A stretch of DNA of 64,000 nucleotides from Megaera_A sp965233855. GTDB lineage: Bacteria; Pseudomonadota; Alphaproteobacteria; Rickettsiales; Rickettsiaceae. The position numbers and the translations under genes are program-made. Of the stretch, positions 9,523 to 19,340 are shown one piece after another. The notes under the pieces are model-generated. The model was not told where the DNA came from and made no database searches. It saw nothing but the letters and a program-made list of their open reading frames with translations. How positions within the stretch are numbered: position 1 is the stretch's first letter; every line of letters starts with the position of its first letter. The stretch spans positions 186,001 through 250,000 of the forward strand of contig OZ247586.1 in NCBI GenBank assembly GCA_965233855.1. Reading direction: 5' to 3'.

Positions 9523-11142
9523 ATGATACGATTATTACCAAAAGACCTATTTAAGAAAGAACTTCTAAAAACAATATTTATTTTGGCTGGAATATTTATT
9601 TTAGCCACTATTGTAATAATATTTTTTAGAGGTTATTACACTCTTGAAAAATTTCGGAAAACTTCACATCTCGATGAATTAATTATTGAGAAAGATTTTT
9701 ATATGATAGATTCAATCTATCCTAGTCAATTAGAATATTTAAAGAATGAAATTAAACAGATCGGCCTAAACAACAAGAAATTAGAATTGTATTTTCATTC
9801 ACATAGAGCTTTATTACCAAACCAAACAAATGTTAACAGTTTAATTGTAACTAACAAAGAAAGGAGAGTTATTTATTCTGATTTGCACTGGATAAATGAC
9901 GATGAGTCAAATCTTGAAGAGAGAAAATATTTAAAATCTTTAGAAGATGCCCCTAATCAAATCATTTTTAGTAATTTCACCAAAATTGTCTCCGAATCAC
10001 CGTCTGGAAATTTCACAATACCCATTGCAACAGGCATTGTTGATAATAATAATTTATTTATTGGCGCAATCATTGTGCATGTCTCGACTGGAAATTTTAG
10101 CAAAAACGTTCTGGGAGGAGATTTATTTTCAATATCTATTAGTGATAAATCTGTAATAACAAATGAATTTTGGGATTCAAGTTATTTCAGAAAGATGTGG
10201 GTCTTACTTTTTTCAAATCAAAAAATATCAAAAATATTTGATAGTAAATATATTAATAAACAGATAAATCTAAAATATAAGCCAAATTATCATCGTCAAA
10301 AATTTATTAAGAAGACTATAGAAGGATGTATAATTACTTTCCTAATCTTATTAATCATATTCATTTTCTATTATTTTAATATACTAAATCCATTGCGACC
10401 AACTTTGAGTATTATGAATCATTTACATGACGACGGTCTTTGCACTTTTAACCGCAATCTTTTTAATATTGTAACTTCATCTTTAACAAAGCAATCAGAA
10501 ATAATCTCCGAACAACAAGCTCGTAGAAATGACCAATTATTACAATTTTCAACATTGGTATCTTCTATTGGTTCAATGACTAACTATATTAAAACAAAGC
10601 TTGATTTTTTAATTGAAGATATTTCAGATGTTAGCGGAAATGCAAAAAGCCAATCAAATATAAAGACAAAAAAAATTGAAGATATTGAATCCACAATACT
10701 AACTAATCAAAAAGATATTAACTCTGTAATGGTTAGCTTTAACCATGTTATTAATTTACTTAGCTCTCAAAAGAAAGAAAATATTGATATAAAATCATTA
10801 CTCATAAAATCTGGTATAAAACCAGAGCTTTTTATTGAAGAAAAAAAGAACAATAAAAAAGATATCGAAAAAATGAATTATTATCAAGTTAAAGTATATG
10901 AAGTTCTATTTAGCATATTAATTCAAGAGATCTTAGGGTTTACAACAGATGCACGAAAATTGAAATACGTTCAGATTGGCTCTAACTCTCAAGTAATCTT
11001 CAATTTTGCAATTGAATCTAGTTGCCTAACTTTAAATGACAATGAAAAACTTACATTATGTAAGTTATGGGCACTATTTAATGACATACAAATAACAGTT
11101 GAATATAATGTTAAAGACATAAAGATTATTTGTCATATGTAA
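9523..11142 (+). CDS. Two-TM sensor-like membrane protein, unrecognised
   Basis: The 539-residue protein has a TM segment at about 18-37, an extracytoplasmic domain of about 230 residues (to about 260) and a second TM near 268-288. A cytoplasmic part follows with helices such as ARRNDQLLQFSTLVSSIGSM, and then a less defined C-terminus. This is the layout of a CACHE-type sensor kinase, but I see no phospho-accepting His box and no N or G boxes of a HATPase. It may be a degenerate kinase or an unrelated receptor. It follows the HTH gene and overlaps the convergent gene by ten bases. Product function unknown. Confidence 0.6.
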   Translation: MIRLLPKDLFKKELLKTIFILAGIFILATIVIIFFRGYYTLEKFRKTSHLDELIIEKDFYMIDSIYPSQLEYLKNEIKQIGLNNKKLELYFHSHRALLPNQTNVNSLIVTNKERRVIYSDLHWINDDESNLEERKYLKSLEDAPNQIIFSNFTKIVSESPSGNFTIPIATGIVDNNNLFIGAIIVHVSTGNFSKNVLGGDLFSISISDKSVITNEFWDSSYFRKMWVLLFSNQKISKIFDSKYINKQINLKYKPNYHRQKFIKKTIEGCIITFLILLIIFIFYYFNILNPLRPTLSIMNHLHDDGLCTFNRNLFNIVTSSLTKQSEIISEQQARRNDQLLQFSTLVSSIGSMTNYIKTKLDFLIEDISDVSGNAKSQSNIKTKKIEDIESTILTNQKDINSVMVSFNHVINLLSSQKKENIDIKSLLIKSGIKPELFIEEKKNNKKDIEKMNYYQVKVYEVLFSILIQEILGFTTDARKLKYVQIGSNSQVIFNFAIESSCLTLNDNEKLTLCKLWALFNDIQITVEYNVKDIKIICHM

Positions 11143-12114
11143 TCATCCTGCATTAAACCATCTGAAACACCATTAATGCTGGGTTCTGTATCAATTTGAT
11201 GTTCATTTAAATCGAAACTAAATAATAACTCTGAAATTTCTTGCGCTTCAGAATTAGTACGAACAAAGGCTAAATCCAGAGCCAATATTGCTCTAAGCAC
11301 CGCGTCAAAAGCTTCACCTTCACCAGTCTTCCATTCAATCATTACTCCAAGTAAAACACCAACAAGTGGAACTGATTCTAGAGCCCCATGCCCAATTGAA
11401 AACAAAACCTTTAGACAATTTTTTATTGAACAATTTGCATAAATTTCATGTAGATCAGATACGCTTGTAGGAGTCTTGTGGAGCAAATTTACAAGCTCTT
11501 TATGATCATCAACAGACATTAAAACGTTGAATCCAAGAGCTAATGATAAAGACAAACCCAAAGATATATCTTTATCTATTATTCCCGCCTCTTCAAGAAG
11601 ATGAGATATAACAGCATATAAAGCAATTTCTCTAGCAACAAAAGTTATTAAATCAGATGAATATATTCCTGTTTGCGCAACACATGATGTATTTCCATTA
11701 TTATGACCATGTCCGTGAGAATGGTGATCATATGCCAAAATAGATTTTGTAAGAAAATATAATCCACTTGTTGCCATAAGCCATGCACCAAAACGACTTT
11801 CAAACAGTTCTTCATATGTATCTAAACCTTCATGCTCGGCATTTTCCATTTCAATTTTAAATAGCAGCCCACAAAGAATCGTTGCTCCAGCTATAGATCT
11901 TGCTAATACAAGAGGAGAAAAACCTTCACTCTCTTTGGCATAATTATATAATACAACTCCTCCCATAGTAGATGATGATATAACCGCTGCGGGAATACTA
12001 ACAAGAAGTTTGTATTTAGAAGGTAATAGCTCATATAGTATATATGGCGCAACTGCTAATGCCGCTCCTGAAACAGCTGAAAACATTTTAAGAGGTATTG
12101 AGAGTTCTTTGTAT
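11133..12114 (-). pseudogene. C-terminal part of a membrane protein split by IS-B1
   Basis: Contains an open frame of 317 residues from an internal ATG at 12086, with several hydrophobic segments and a His-rich loop (DHHSHGHGHNN, about residue 125). Upstream of that ATG the same frame continues (KELSIPLK) up to the IS-B1 junction. After removing the IS and one copy of its 6-bp duplication (TTGTAT on the plus strand), it fuses in frame to the 13348-13721 half. The intact ancestor would be about 450 residues. Not recognised; the membrane location is an inference from hydrophobicity. The internal ATG might still give a truncated product. Confidence 0.75.
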
Positions 12115-13347
12115 GTGTAAAACTCTACACTTGATCTGACAGAGCGCTACTTATCATACAGCATAATTACTGTCAGATAAGTTCTGAGTATCATGTGTCT
12201 GACACTCATTCACGTAGCTAGGAATATTCTTATCCAAAGCAATATGTTTTGAATCAAGAAAGGTTTGCATAGGTGTTTTTCCATAACAATGCTTTCCTGA
12301 ATGTGTTCTTTGAGTATTGTACTTATTAATCCATAAATCAACATCAATTTGTAACTCTTCTACAGAGCCGTATATTCTTTTGCGAAATGCTATATCATAA
12401 AACTCTTGTTTCATAGTTCTGTGGAACCTCTCGCAAATACCGTTAGTTTGCGGACTACGAACCTTTGTTTTTGTGTGATCAATATTCTCAATTCCTAAAT
12501 AAAGTTGATAGGCATGATGCTCAGGTTTACCACAATATTCAGTACCGCGATCAGTGAGTATACGAAACATGCTAAGGCCTTGTTCTGTATAAAATGGCAG
12601 CACTCTATCATTTAGTATATCAGCTGCAGTAATAGCTGATTTCTCAGTATAAAGTTTTACTTGCGCCACTTTAGAATATGTATCAACAAAAGTTTGTTGG
12701 TAAATTTTTCCAACCCCCTTCATATTACCTACATAGTAAGTATCTTGTGAACCAAGATACCCAGGATGCTCAGTCTCGATTTCACCGTGAGCTACTTTGC
12801 TAGCTTTAGCCCGCTCAAGAGCTGCTAGCTGTTCTTCAGTTAATATCATACCATCTTGCGCTGATTTAGCTTCTAAGGCTTTTAGACGCTTACGCATTGT
12901 CTCTAAATCATTACGCAACCAAATAGAACGAACTCCACTACTTGATATTAAAACACCTTGTTGCTTCAGCTCATTACTAGCTCGTAATTGCCCTAAAGCA
13001 GGGTTTGAAATAGCAAGATCTATGACGGCTTGTTCTACATCAGAAGGTACTCTGTTTTTCATGATAGGTTTCTTGCGGCTGATTTCCTGTAGAGCAGCTT
13101 CCCCACCATTTTCATATAATTCTTTAAAACGATAAAAGGTATCCCTTGAATATCCCATAACGTTACACGCTTGACTTACATTACCAAGCTGTTTCGCTAA
13201 TTCTAAAAGTCCTAATTTGGGTTTGATGATTTTTTCTAATTGACTCATTTTTAATCTCTTGTTTGAGTGGTTAAATGCAATATATTCAACTACTAAATAT
13301 ATTACTCTCTTTTTACCACTCTGTCAGATTAAATTTGAAGCTTTACA
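12115..13347 (-). mobile_element. IS-B copy 1 (IS481-type, 1233 bp)
   Basis: Ends are GTGTAAAACTC (left) and GCTTTACA (right), with imperfect inverted repeats of about 26 bp reaching CTGACAG. It is flanked by a 6-bp direct duplication TTGTAT (12109-12114 and 13348-13353). It contains one intact transposase gene. Two further copies are at 26681-27913 and 51615-52846. Transposition appears recent because the target gene can be rebuilt exactly. Confidence 0.93.
12154..13248 (-). CDS. IS481-family transposase (IS-B1)
   Basis: 364 residues. N-terminal HTH (LAKQLGNVSQACNVMGYSRDTFYRFKELY) is followed by a rve integrase core with catalytic residues in SQDTYYVGN (D), LTDRGTEYCG (D) and SPQTNGICERFHR (E). 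The frame is intact, so this copy could supply transposase to the other two. The start ATG is preceded by a purine-rich AAGAGATTAAAA. Confidence 0.95.
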   Translation of the reverse strand: MSQLEKIIKPKLGLLELAKQLGNVSQACNVMGYSRDTFYRFKELYENGGEAALQEISRKKPIMKNRVPSDVEQAVIDLAISNPALGQLRASNELKQQGVLISSSGVRSIWLRNDLETMRKRLKALEAKSAQDGMILTEEQLAALERAKASKVAHGEIETEHPGYLGSQDTYYVGNMKGVGKIYQQTFVDTYSKVAQVKLYTEKSAITAADILNDRVLPFYTEQGLSMFRILTDRGTEYCGKPEHHAYQLYLGIENIDHTKTKVRSPQTNGICERFHRTMKQEFYDIAFRKRIYGSVEELQIDVDLWINKYNTQRTHSGKHCYGKTPMQTFLDSKHIALDKNIPSYVNECQTHDTQNLSDSNYAV

Positions 13348-13721
13348 TTGTATGGAACACATGGGACTGTATTTTTTAATTTTTTATACATGAGGTAAGT
13401 ACCAGCAGTTGCCATCTCTGCTGCCAAAATAGAATATGATATGCTGTTAGAATGCACAGGAAAATGAATACCAGCTTTGTGAGCACCTTCTTCAAGGTGC
13501 TCAAGTTCTTCTGAAAAAATTGTCACAGCTGCTGCAGATGCTGCAACACTCGTACCTACAATAGCAGCATATACTACGAAGGGTGATCTAAAAAAACTAG
13601 ATAATGCCGAGGTGACTCTTGAGAAGCAACCTTTTTGTACCGAGAACACCTCATCATCTGTTGCTCCATACCTAACATGATCACCCATTTCTAGTAAACT
13701 AGCATAATTACCACCTTTCAT
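13348..13721 (-). pseudogene. N-terminal part of the membrane protein split by IS-B1
   Basis: Open frame from ATG 13721 with two hydrophobic stretches (SPFVVYAAIVGTSVAASAAAV and an ISYSILAAEMATAGTY segment). The predicted reading continues into the IS and stops at 13329 with the element-derived tail VKLQI. Removing the IS restores PCVPYKELSIPLKMFSAV and continuity with the 11133-12114 half. It lies just downstream of the autotransporter on the same strand (37-bp gap) and may be co-transcribed with it. Confidence 0.75.
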
Positions 13722-13758
13722 AACAACTCACACATAATTCTAATATTAAAACTATTAT

Positions 13759-16700
13759 TTAAAAATTAATTCTCATTTTTAAACTCCCCTGAACCCCAGT
13801 ATATTTAGGTGCAAGATTTGTATCTACTGCTAAACTATAGTCCGTAGACCCATGAGCAATATTTAGACTTCCTCCAAGATTATAAAAAGTTCTTTGTGAC
13901 TTAACTTTCTGTGTTTGAATACTAGTTCCATTTAATTGCGCTTCTATATTTTGATTTTTACCAATTAAATCATGATTTATAAATGCGTGAACTTCTGGTG
14001 TAATCATTAAAGAACCTGCATTCATGGATTGGGAAGTAAATTTAACTCCAGCAATTGCATCTAATTTGTGAGATTTCATTTTTCCTATACTAAGTAGCTG
14101 CATATTTGCTGCTCCGGTTTCCTTATATTCTTGAGAACTAATTCCATAATAACTTATGCCAAACATAGGGGTGATAGTAGATTTGTTTGAGAAAGTACTA
14201 TTATATCCCAAAATAGCTTCCGTGGAGAAAATCATCGAATTGTAATCACTTGTTGCAATTTGTTTAGAAGTTCCAATTGACCTACTATCTTTATGCTTAA
14301 CATTACTGGATCCTATACTCAATATTCCTTGTCCAAACCAATTGTTGCTAAATACTTGATTTGTATAAGCAGATAGTAAATAAGAAATAATATCAGTTTT
14401 ATCACCGGCATTAACATCTTTATGTTTTATGTTTGTATTAGTCACAGAAAGTGCAAAACCTACAAGAGAATCCTCACTTATTTTTGTATCAAAACCTAAC
14501 GTACCCCCAAAGGAATTTGAGATATAACCAGCATTCCCCGTTCTTTCTTTCTTTACATTATTAGAATAGTAAGTGCTACCCCACATACCATATTTATCAG
14601 GGCTATCACCTGATGATATACCAGTAACATCACTGCCATCTATTGACGCTACGGAAACAGCACGATTTGCTTGATGACCAATGGTACGGTCTAAAATTGA
14701 TCTCTCAACTCTACCAGTCGCATCCATAAATGCATTGTTAGCACGACTTGACGCTGATGTCACTTTTTTACCTAATGATTTTAGTGCTTCATTACTAGGA
14801 ACAAATATATTTTTTCCACTAGAAGGTATATTTTCTTTTGCTTCATTATCTGTAGGTATTATAGCTTTACTAGCTGGAGTTGCATTTGAAGTTTCTGAAA
14901 TATGAGTTAATAATAGTCCATCACCTTTTATTGACGCAACCCAGTTTGATTTAGAGCTAGTAGACGATACCGTAAGCTTTGACATATCTATGTCTAACTT
15001 TCCAGTTGCATCAACTTTTAATGGCTTAATGACTGTGCCACCTACAACATTATTAACAGAATCGTCAATATTAATTTGAAGTGTATCGGTAGAAGATAAT
15101 TTTATAATACTTCCATCACTCGCAGTAATGCTATTAACTTTTGCTCCATCAAATGGTGTATTAATTACTACTGCACCTATTAATTCCACATTACCATTCT
15201 TCATTACTAAATCATTATTTAAGGTAATATTTGTGTTATTAAATGCAGTTCGTCCATCAAACTCGGCCATATTATCTATAGTAAGGCTGTTATTATTAAA
15301 GAAAATTTCATCAGAATGTATATTAGAGCCAACTGTAGTATCACCATTAAAATGCACTTGCGATAATCTTTGTACAACAGTACCTAGTTCATTATTTATT
15401 GCAGCTCCATCACGAAAATGCACTATTCCCTTACCCTTAATTGGAGAGCTGATCGTAACATTATTATTAAATTCTGCAACAGAAGTTGCTCCGACCATCT
15501 GTAATTCTGCATTGAAAACATCATGATTGAATGTAGCTGTTTTATCATTCTGCACATCAATATTATCAACGTTTACAGCTCCTAATATCTCACCATTATC
15601 TAAAAAATTAACATATTTAATTGGTGACATGTCTTTACCAAGATACGCTACTGACACACCGTCTTTATTAAGTATAACATTTGCATTCTTTCCAGTTATA
15701 CCTGCAAAAAATTGATTGCTATTTATAGTAATATTCTTATCCGTTGGTGCATCAACATGCAATTCACCAAAGAAATTACCAACATCTCCAATATTTCCAG
15801 AAATATTTTGGTCAATATTTACAGTTAATTTGTTATTATTCGTGATATTTTCAATATTAGCATTTCCAAGATCATAATTTTCAGATATTACATGATTGCT
15901 ATTCTCAAACGATAAATCCTGATTTGCATGCAATGCTCCTGCTTCAAATGTTAATACACCGGGTCCACTGAAGCTAATTTTCTTGAAGGGGTGGTTATTT
16001 CCAATATCTCCTCGAACACTTACATCACTATGATTGTTAAATTTTAAATATTGATCATCTATATTGCTAGCATTTAAGCTGCCGACATTTACATTATTAC
16101 CAAGAATTAATACCTTATTATCTCCACTTACAGTTACCGGACCAACTGGCGAAGTAATGCTACCTAAATCCTCCATAACATCAGCATTACCCATAAAATT
16201 TATTTTACCTGGAGCTCCTCCATTTATATTAAACCCACCAGTTATTATTGTTTCATCGCCAATTTCTATTTCGCCGCTTGCATCAATTATTTGAATATCA
16301 TCGACATTATACTGCCCTCTGCCAAGCGTTGCAGTTGCACCTACGCTTCCAGCAAAAATTGCATTAACGGCAACTGCACCTCCATTTGCTAAGTTCAAAT
16401 TACTATTTCCCACTAAAGAAAGCGAAGCTTGACCCACCGTAGATATTATTGATTTAGTATTAATTAGGCTATTATTTAAAGTTAAATCTCTTATGCCATT
16501 ACCAAGGTCAATTTCTTCTACACTTACATTACCGTTAAATATTGAGTTTCCAGAATTAGAAAACTGCATAATACTGCCTTTTCCACTCTCAATATTTTTG
16601 TTGAAGGTAACATCACCTGTTGAATCAATTGAAATAGTTTTAACAAATGTATCCGTGTCTAAAACGATATTTTGATTTCCAGAAATTATAAAGTTATTTA

Positions 16701-17925
16701 ATCTATGTGTATTATCAATTCCAATTGTTTTATTTGTACCATGATTAAGAGAAATGGATTCCCCAGTCGCATTTAATTCTAAAATTCCATTAGTATCTAA
16801 GGCCGCACCCGGTGACAAATGGTTTTTTAATGTTATAACTGATGGAATAGCACTAGTATTTGTAAGTTCTAAAGTTGAATCTCGACCATCAAATTTTATA
16901 CCTCGACCATTGTTTAGATTATAATTCCCATCTGTATCAATAATAAGCTTTCCATCATTACTTATACTAATTCTGTTTGCATTTGCTATACTGTTTGTTT
17001 TAGAAATCAAAGTGTTATTATGATTAATATCTAGTCTATTAGTTTCAACAATGTCATAAAATACTGATACATTTCCACCAACTGATTGACCATTTACATT
17101 GATACAAGATAAGCCATTGTTAAAACCTATTGTCCCAGTAATTTCATTATTACCTCTTAATATCAACTTTCCTCCATTACCATTGGACTCGATTTTACCT
17201 ATTAACCTTGCATCATCATCTAAGATCAGTTTAGCATTACCATGACGCAATTCAATTGTATCTATACCAGAATCTTTTTTTAAAATTGCCCTTGAGTTAT
17301 CTCCCAGAATACTTAGTTGCTTTATAATATTCTTAGATCCAATAGACTCTTCAAATATAGCTCTCTTACCATCCTGAACACTAATTGTTCCAGTATGATT
17401 TTTATAACTATCAATAAAACCTGGTAGATTAACATTATTATCTATTATTAAATTTCCGCCATGCACACCTGATCCTAGTGTAACATCTCCTAGTGCTGTG
17501 AATATCCCAGCAGCCTGAACAGTTCCGCCATGTTTTAATCCATCATGCCCACCGATAATAAAATTTACATTATCATCAATATTTACTTGCAGATTTGCAG
17601 CACTACCTCTAAAACTATTGACTACAGAAGATACTGAACTATTTGCAGAAATTTGAAATGCACTATTATTGCCATATATATCAAGAACACTTATAGTCGC
17701 CCCAACTCCTCCTGATTGAATAGGATCGCTACTATGTAACGCTAAAGAGTCATGCTGCCCCCATGGCACACCTGACGTTGTATTACTTGGTATCGCCCCA
17801 TCTTGTAATAAAATCGCTCCATTTCCATCTGACTCTACAAGAGCTGCAAATGCACTTGTATTTAAACCTGTAGTTATAGCCAAAAGTGAGGCAGTAGTTA
17901 AAAAACCTTTTTTCATTTTTATCAT
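13759..17925 (-). CDS. Autotransporter with beta-barrel domain (type V secretion)
   Basis: 1388 residues. It has an N-terminal signal peptide (MKKGFLTTASLLAITTGLNT then SAFA-A). A long passenger (about 30-1090) is rich in Asn/Gly/Asp and carries irregular beta-helix-like units such as NGNVSVEEIDLGN and FNNNVTISS. A C-terminal barrel (about 1130-1388) ends in LKMRINF with the terminal Phe expected for Bam-dependent insertion. The layout resembles rickettsial Sca-type surface antigens and may mediate host-cell contact. Codons 1 and 4 are both ATG; the start at 17925 has AAGGAGA upstream. The frame is intact despite its length, which suggests selection. Which named family it belongs to was not determined. 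Confidence 0.9.
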   Translation of the reverse strand: MIKMKKGFLTTASLLAITTGLNTSAFAALVESDGNGAILLQDGAIPSNTTSGVPWGQHDSLALHSSDPIQSGGVGATISVLDIYGNNSAFQISANSSVSSVVNSFRGSAANLQVNIDDNVNFIIGGHDGLKHGGTVQAAGIFTALGDVTLGSGVHGGNLIIDNNVNLPGFIDSYKNHTGTISVQDGKRAIFEESIGSKNIIKQLSILGDNSRAILKKDSGIDTIELRHGNAKLILDDDARLIGKIESNGNGGKLILRGNNEITGTIGFNNGLSCINVNGQSVGGNVSVFYDIVETNRLDINHNNTLISKTNSIANANRISISNDGKLIIDTDGNYNLNNGRGIKFDGRDSTLELTNTSAIPSVITLKNHLSPGAALDTNGILELNATGESISLNHGTNKTIGIDNTHRLNNFIISGNQNIVLDTDTFVKTISIDSTGDVTFNKNIESGKGSIMQFSNSGNSIFNGNVSVEEIDLGNGIRDLTLNNSLINTKSIISTVGQASLSLVGNSNLNLANGGAVAVNAIFAGSVGATATLGRGQYNVDDIQIIDASGEIEIGDETIITGGFNINGGAPGKINFMGNADVMEDLGSITSPVGPVTVSGDNKVLILGNNVNVGSLNASNIDDQYLKFNNHSDVSVRGDIGNNHPFKKISFSGPGVLTFEAGALHANQDLSFENSNHVISENYDLGNANIENITNNNKLTVNIDQNISGNIGDVGNFFGELHVDAPTDKNITINSNQFFAGITGKNANVILNKDGVSVAYLGKDMSPIKYVNFLDNGEILGAVNVDNIDVQNDKTATFNHDVFNAELQMVGATSVAEFNNNVTISSPIKGKGIVHFRDGAAINNELGTVVQRLSQVHFNGDTTVGSNIHSDEIFFNNNSLTIDNMAEFDGRTAFNNTNITLNNDLVMKNGNVELIGAVVINTPFDGAKVNSITASDGSIIKLSSTDTLQINIDDSVNNVVGGTVIKPLKVDATGKLDIDMSKLTVSSTSSKSNWVASIKGDGLLLTHISETSNATPASKAIIPTDNEAKENIPSSGKNIFVPSNEALKSLGKKVTSASSRANNAFMDATGRVERSILDRTIGHQANRAVSVASIDGSDVTGISSGDSPDKYGMWGSTYYSNNVKKERTGNAGYISNSFGGTLGFDTKISEDSLVGFALSVTNTNIKHKDVNAGDKTDIISYLLSAYTNQVFSNNWFGQGILSIGSSNVKHKDSRSIGTSKQIATSDYNSMIFSTEAILGYNSTFSNKSTITPMFGISYYGISSQEYKETGAANMQLLSIGKMKSHKLDAIAGVKFTSQSMNAGSLMITPEVHAFINHDLIGKNQNIEAQLNGTSIQTQKVKSQRTFYNLGGSLNIAHGSTDYSLAVDTNLAPKYTGVQGSLKMRINF

Positions 17926-18590
17926 AAAAATTCTCCTTCTTTATTTTTGTTACTCTTCGTAAACAATGCTGAAGTTAGTACAACACCTGAACTTCTATGT
18001 TCCAAACAGGTGATAATCCAATGTGATTATTTAAAATCACTACTAACATCTTAATTTGTTGATAACATGGTAAGATTACAAGATTCAATCATAAGTTGTA
18101 TAACTTCTAAAATTTTATTTAAATTTGTTATTTTCTAATTTTCTATTTATAAGGTGCTGTAATTAGCTGTTTTTTGATAAAAAATACACGCTATTTTTTA
18201 ACTGCATTTATGATTTGAGGCTATTAATATTAAGAAAAAAAAATTTCTTAATATTAAGAAGAGACACACCTCTCAAGAACATATTCAAAGAGCCTTTCCA
18301 AAGGTTATTAGAGAAAAAGTGTAAAGCTACAGTAAATGAAATTACAAAATATTTATACTTTCTTGATTGATATTATTATTAATAAAAAACAGTAAAATAA
18401 TTAACCAAAAAAGTAGAGCTTTTTACCAAAAAAAGTAATGATATTTTTACAACACGCTCTTTGCTTTCTTAAGTAATCGTAGAAATATTTTACTAATTAA
18501 ATTGATCAAGCGCATCTATCTCACGTAAATGTCAAATTTATGAGGTAGTCAATAGACGCCTATAGATTTAAATTCATTTGAGAAAATATT
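17926..18590. other. Intergenic region between divergent genes
   Basis: A 665-bp AT-rich gap between the autotransporter (minus) and the 18591 gene (plus). It presumably holds both promoters, but no convincing -35/-10 pair stands out. The only clear structure is the perfect 14-bp inverted repeat at 18224-18257, listed separately. No ORF, tRNA or IS end was seen. Confidence 0.5.
18224..18257. repeat. Perfect 14-bp inverted repeat with A6 loop
   Basis: TTAATATTAAGAAA and TTTCTTAATATTAA are separated by six A. It lies 300 bp from the autotransporter start and 330 bp from the next gene, so it does not sit at a gene end. It could be an operator for a dimeric regulator or an RNA hairpin; low sequence complexity means it could also be chance. 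Confidence 0.5.
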
Positions 18591-19115
18591 ATGGCTAATA
18601 ATACTTTAAATAAGAGCGAAAACCTTCCTGGACAAGAAGTAATTAGTTTTCTACTACAAATTATAGGAGTAAATATAGAAGGACTTGTTGCGCAATCTAT
18701 GGAAAAAAAGGTCCTGAAAGTTGCAAATGACAAAAGCCGAGATAAAAAATTTACAAATGTAGATAATGTAAAGGATATAAGCCTTAATCAGGAAGATATA
18801 GAGAAGCTTGTATATCTTATTGATAAAGATATACAACTAGAAAATCCAAAGCACATTCCTGAAAAACTTGAAGAGGTTAAACAAATTGCAACTGAAATCA
18901 CAGAAGGTGTAAAGCAAGAGAAAGGAAACAATCAAGTTAATATATTAGAACAAATAAGATGTAAGGTGCAAGGTCATATAACAGACGGAAAAGGAAGCAG
19001 ATTAAATAGATTTGCTCATAACATTAAACAATCTATAGATCCTAATATAAAGCAGAATAAGATACAACAAAACTTAGAAAAAGATCAACAAAGCTGGGAA
19101 AGAAGCAAAGTTTAG
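18591..19115 (+). CDS. Hypothetical charged protein
   Basis: 174 residues, Lys/Glu/Asp/Asn-rich, with no signal peptide. One mildly hydrophobic stretch near the N-terminus (VISFLLQIIGVNIEGLVAQ, about residues 18-36) is followed by mostly helical, hydrophilic sequence. No domain recognised. It is divergent from the autotransporter across a 665-bp gap and is followed by 225 bp of featureless AT-rich DNA before rplI. Could be a small effector or a lineage-specific protein; no evidence for either. Confidence 0.6.
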   Translation: MANNTLNKSENLPGQEVISFLLQIIGVNIEGLVAQSMEKKVLKVANDKSRDKKFTNVDNVKDISLNQEDIEKLVYLIDKDIQLENPKHIPEKLEEVKQIATEITEGVKQEKGNNQVNILEQIRCKVQGHITDGKGSRLNRFAHNIKQSIDPNIKQNKIQQNLEKDQQSWERSKV

Positions 19116-19340
19116 AACCCTTATATTGGGCACTTGGTCTTTAACTATATAAGTAAATTCTATAATTACCTTAACTAGCGATGCTCCTAATCTACTTTTA
19201 CGGAATATATAAGATAAATTTGTCCAATATACTTCAGACCTTCACAAAATAACTTTAATATACTCTTCTTACTTAACTTTAAGAGAGCATATCTTTATTT
19301 ATTTTGAATAACCTCTTCTGCTGCGATCTCATCTTGTTCT

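Noticed and set aside
12797..13135. 112-residue ORF on the plus strand, repeated at 26893-27231 and 52296-52634
   Set aside because: Recurs only because it is antisense to the three IS481 transposase copies.
16064..16294. Several short plus-strand ORFs (14681-16675) opposite the autotransporter
   Set aside because: Low-complexity shadows of the Asn-rich passenger; no start signals.
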